Source: Sphingomonadales bacterium
GTDB lineage: Bacteria > Pseudomonadota > Alphaproteobacteria > Sphingomonadales > Sphingomonadaceae
Direction of reading: 5' to 3'
Length of the DNA stretch: 6,280 bases
NCBI GenBank assembly: GCA_013298745.1
Contig: JAAFIT010000156.1
Coordinates: forward strand, 1-6,280
The notes under the pieces: generated by a model
What the model was told of the DNA's origin: nothing
The model's database searches: none
The model's input: only the letters and a program-made list of their open reading frames with translations
Part shown: in pieces, positions 4,822-6,280 of the stretch
Numbering within the stretch: the stretch's first letter is position 1
How the letters are laid out: each line of letters starts with the position of its first letter
Position numbers and translations under genes: made by a program

Positions 4822-6280
4822 CTACAGCTGCACGACCTGAACTTCGGTCACCGGCTTCTTGCCCGTCCATTCGCGTGCGACGCGGCGTACCGCGACCCGG
4901 ATGGCTTCGGCGAACTTGTCGGAATTCTTGCTATCGGCCTTTTTAACCGCGGCAGCGGCGGCATCGGCGCATTCGTCAAGGAAATCCGCCTTGTCCTCTT
5001 CCACCGGCACGCCCTGAATGTTGACGACCGGTGTGGCCGCAAGTCGCCCATCGCGGCCGAGCACGACCGTGACGCCCATATAGCCATTCATCATCAAACG
5101 GCGGCGTTCGACGATCGTCGCGCCATTGGCCGGCAGGATAACATCGCCATCGAGTACCAGCCGCCCGGCGAGTTCGTGGCCAAGCAGCTTCGGGCCATTG
5201 GGCGCGAGGCGAATGGCGCTGCCGTTGATCGGAACCATGGCGCGCGGCACACCATTCGCCAGCGCCAGCCGGGCATGGGCCTCCATGTGGCGACGCTCAC
5301 CGTGCACCGGAATGGCGATTTCCGGGCGGATCCATTCGTACATGGCTTCGAGTTCGGGCTGACCAGGGTGGCCCGAAACATGGACGTGCGCCTGCTTCTC
5401 GGTGATGACCTCGATACCGCGGGTTGCCAGCGCATTCTGGACGCGGCCAATGGCAAGCTCGTTGCCGGGAATCTGCTTCGACGAATAGACAACGAGATCG
5501 CCGGGTTCGAGCTTCAAGGCCGGGTGGGAGCCATCGGCGATGCGGCTGAGCGCCGCCATTGGTTCACCCTGGGCGCCGGTGCACAGGATCAGCAGCTTCG
5601 ACGGATCGGCACGCGCGGCGTCGTTCCACGACAGCAGTGGTGGCATGTCCTTCAGATAGCCCGACGCCTTGGCGACTTCGGTGATGCGATCCATCGAGCG
5701 GCCGGCGAGCACCAGTTGGCGCCCGGTTTCCTTGGCGACCCAGCCAAGCGTCGCCAGGCGTGCCGCGTTCGACGCGAAGGTGGTGACGACGACACGCCCG
5801 GTCTTGCGGCTCTTGATGACCTTCAACAGGCCTTCGCGGACATCGGTTTCGCTGCCCGAGGCTTCGGTGTTGAAGACATTGGTCGAATCGCCGATCAGCG
5901 CCAGCACGCCGGAATCACCGATCGCAGTCAGTTCTTCGGCGGTCGCCGGGGTGCCGAGCAGCGGGCCATCGTCGAGCTTCCAGTCGCCGGTGTGGAAAAT
6001 CCGGCCATAGGGCGTGTCGATGACGAGCGCATTGCCTTCGGGAATCGAGTGCGCCAGCGCGACATATTTGAAGTGGAAATCGCCGAGCGTCAGTTCGCCG
6101 CCCATCGGGATGATGTTGAGCTTGACCTCCTTGGCGATGCCTTCCTCCTCCAGCTTCTTGGCGATGAGGCCGGCGGTGAACGGCGTCGCATAAAGCGGCA
6201 CGCCGAGATCATTGGCGAGATAGGGGATGGCGCCGATGTGATCTTCATGGCCATGCGTGAGTACGATGCCGAGCAGATCG
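4822..6280 (-). CDS. rnj: ribonuclease J, N-terminus cut by window edge
   Basis: RNase J is a cytoplasmic metallo-beta-lactamase/beta-CASP ribonuclease with 5'-to-3' exo- and endonuclease activity in rRNA maturation and mRNA decay. The frame is open to the right edge, giving 485 residues; the family is about 550, so roughly 60-70 N-terminal residues are missing. The zinc-binding HGHEDH is at visible residues 9-14. It is followed by LAHSIPEGNA (about 75-84), HTGDWKLD (96-103), GDSTN (130-134), the beta-CASP block TGAQGEPMAALSR (234-246), SSKQIPGNE, HVSGHP (300-305) and PVHGERRH (324-331), all characteristic of RNase J rather than a beta-lactamase. The C-terminal part, rich in Ala and Lys, ends VQVVQL with a TAG stop. 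An internal GTG at 6201 is not the start, because the catalytic HGHEDH lies upstream of it. DUF1467 follows on the same strand, and the TAG stop sits inside the repeat arm. Confidence 0.95.
   Translation of the reverse strand, partial: DLLGIVLTHGHEDHIGAIPYLANDLGVPLYATPFTAGLIAKKLEEEGIAKEVKLNIIPMGGELTLGDFHFKYVALAHSIPEGNALVIDTPYGRIFHTGDWKLDDGPLLGTPATAEELTAIGDSGVLALIGDSTNVFNTEASGSETDVREGLLKVIKSRKTGRVVVTTFASNAARLATLGWVAKETGRQLVLAGRSMDRITEVAKASGYLKDMPPLLSWNDAARADPSKLLILCTGAQGEPMAALSRIADGSHPALKLEPGDLVVYSSKQIPGNELAIGRVQNALATRGIEVITEKQAHVHVSGHPGQPELEAMYEWIRPEIAIPVHGERRHMEAHARLALANGVPRAMVPINGSAIRLAPNGPKLLGHELAGRLVLDGDVILPANGATIVERRRLMMNGYMGVTVVLGRDGRLAATPVVNIQGVPVEEDKADFLDECADAAAAAVKKADSKNSDKFAEAIRVAVRRVAREWTGKKPVTEVQVVQL

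Larger units (their letters stand above)
4538..4824. repeat. compound inverted-repeat element with cloverleaf-like symmetry (candidate MITE-like or structured intergenic repeat)
   Basis: The whole RNase J/DUF1467 gap is built from nested inverted repeats. The outer arms, 4538-4568 and 4794-4824, pair at 29 of 31 positions, with a perfect 20-base core (4549-4568 with 4794-4813). Inside, separated from the outer helix by three bases on each side, three hairpins lie directly end to end: 4572-4670, 4671-4681 and 4682-4790. This is the geometry of a closed multi-way junction. The compactness, length of about 287 bases, terminal inverted repeats and lack of a recognisable protein resemble a small non-autonomous mobile element or a palindromic intergenic repeat. 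No target-site duplication is evident, because the symmetry continues into the flanks. Several frames stay open through it, but this follows from GC-rich symmetrical sequence. Confidence 0.85.

Overview
The window looks like a piece of an alphaproteobacterial chromosome, most likely from Sphingomonadales. The reasons are high GC with GC-rich third codon positions, an alphaproteobacterial-type RNase J next to a DUF1467 small membrane protein, and a two-TM, alanine-rich coiled-coil protein whose C-terminal domain resembles TipN-like proteins of this class. The order assignment is recalled knowledge plus inference; no search was run.

Layout. Positions 1-427 (minus strand) hold the N-terminal 142 codons of myo-inositol-1-phosphate synthase, which runs off the left edge. 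A 330-base divergent intergenic region (428-757) follows. On the plus strand there is a tight three-gene operon with ATGA stop/start overlaps: a CDP-alcohol phosphatidyltransferase (758-1561), a large membrane-anchored coiled-coil protein (1558-3612) and a divergent TrpF-fold protein (3609-4265). The minus strand then carries DUF1467 (4250-4534), whose 3' end overlaps the TrpF-like gene by 16 bp, and upstream of it RNase J (4822 to beyond the right edge).

Between RNase J and DUF1467 lies a striking symmetrical element (4538-4824). A 31-bp outer inverted repeat encloses two long, nearly perfect hairpins and a mini-hairpin, packed end to end like a cloverleaf. One arm contains the RNase J stop codon and the other contains the probable DUF1467 ribosome binding site.

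How the genes may work together. Inositol-phosphate synthase makes inositol-3-phosphate, and a CDP-alcohol phosphatidyltransferase could attach it to a CDP-activated lipid. The divergent pair therefore suggests synthesis of an inositol phospholipid, which is unusual for Proteobacteria. The co-transcribed coiled-coil protein may be a polar or envelope organiser. The TrpF-like protein keeps the TrpF acid/base and phosphate-binding positions but lacks the anthranilate-binding Arg, so it may act on another substrate. RNase J and DUF1467 form a separate minus-strand unit.
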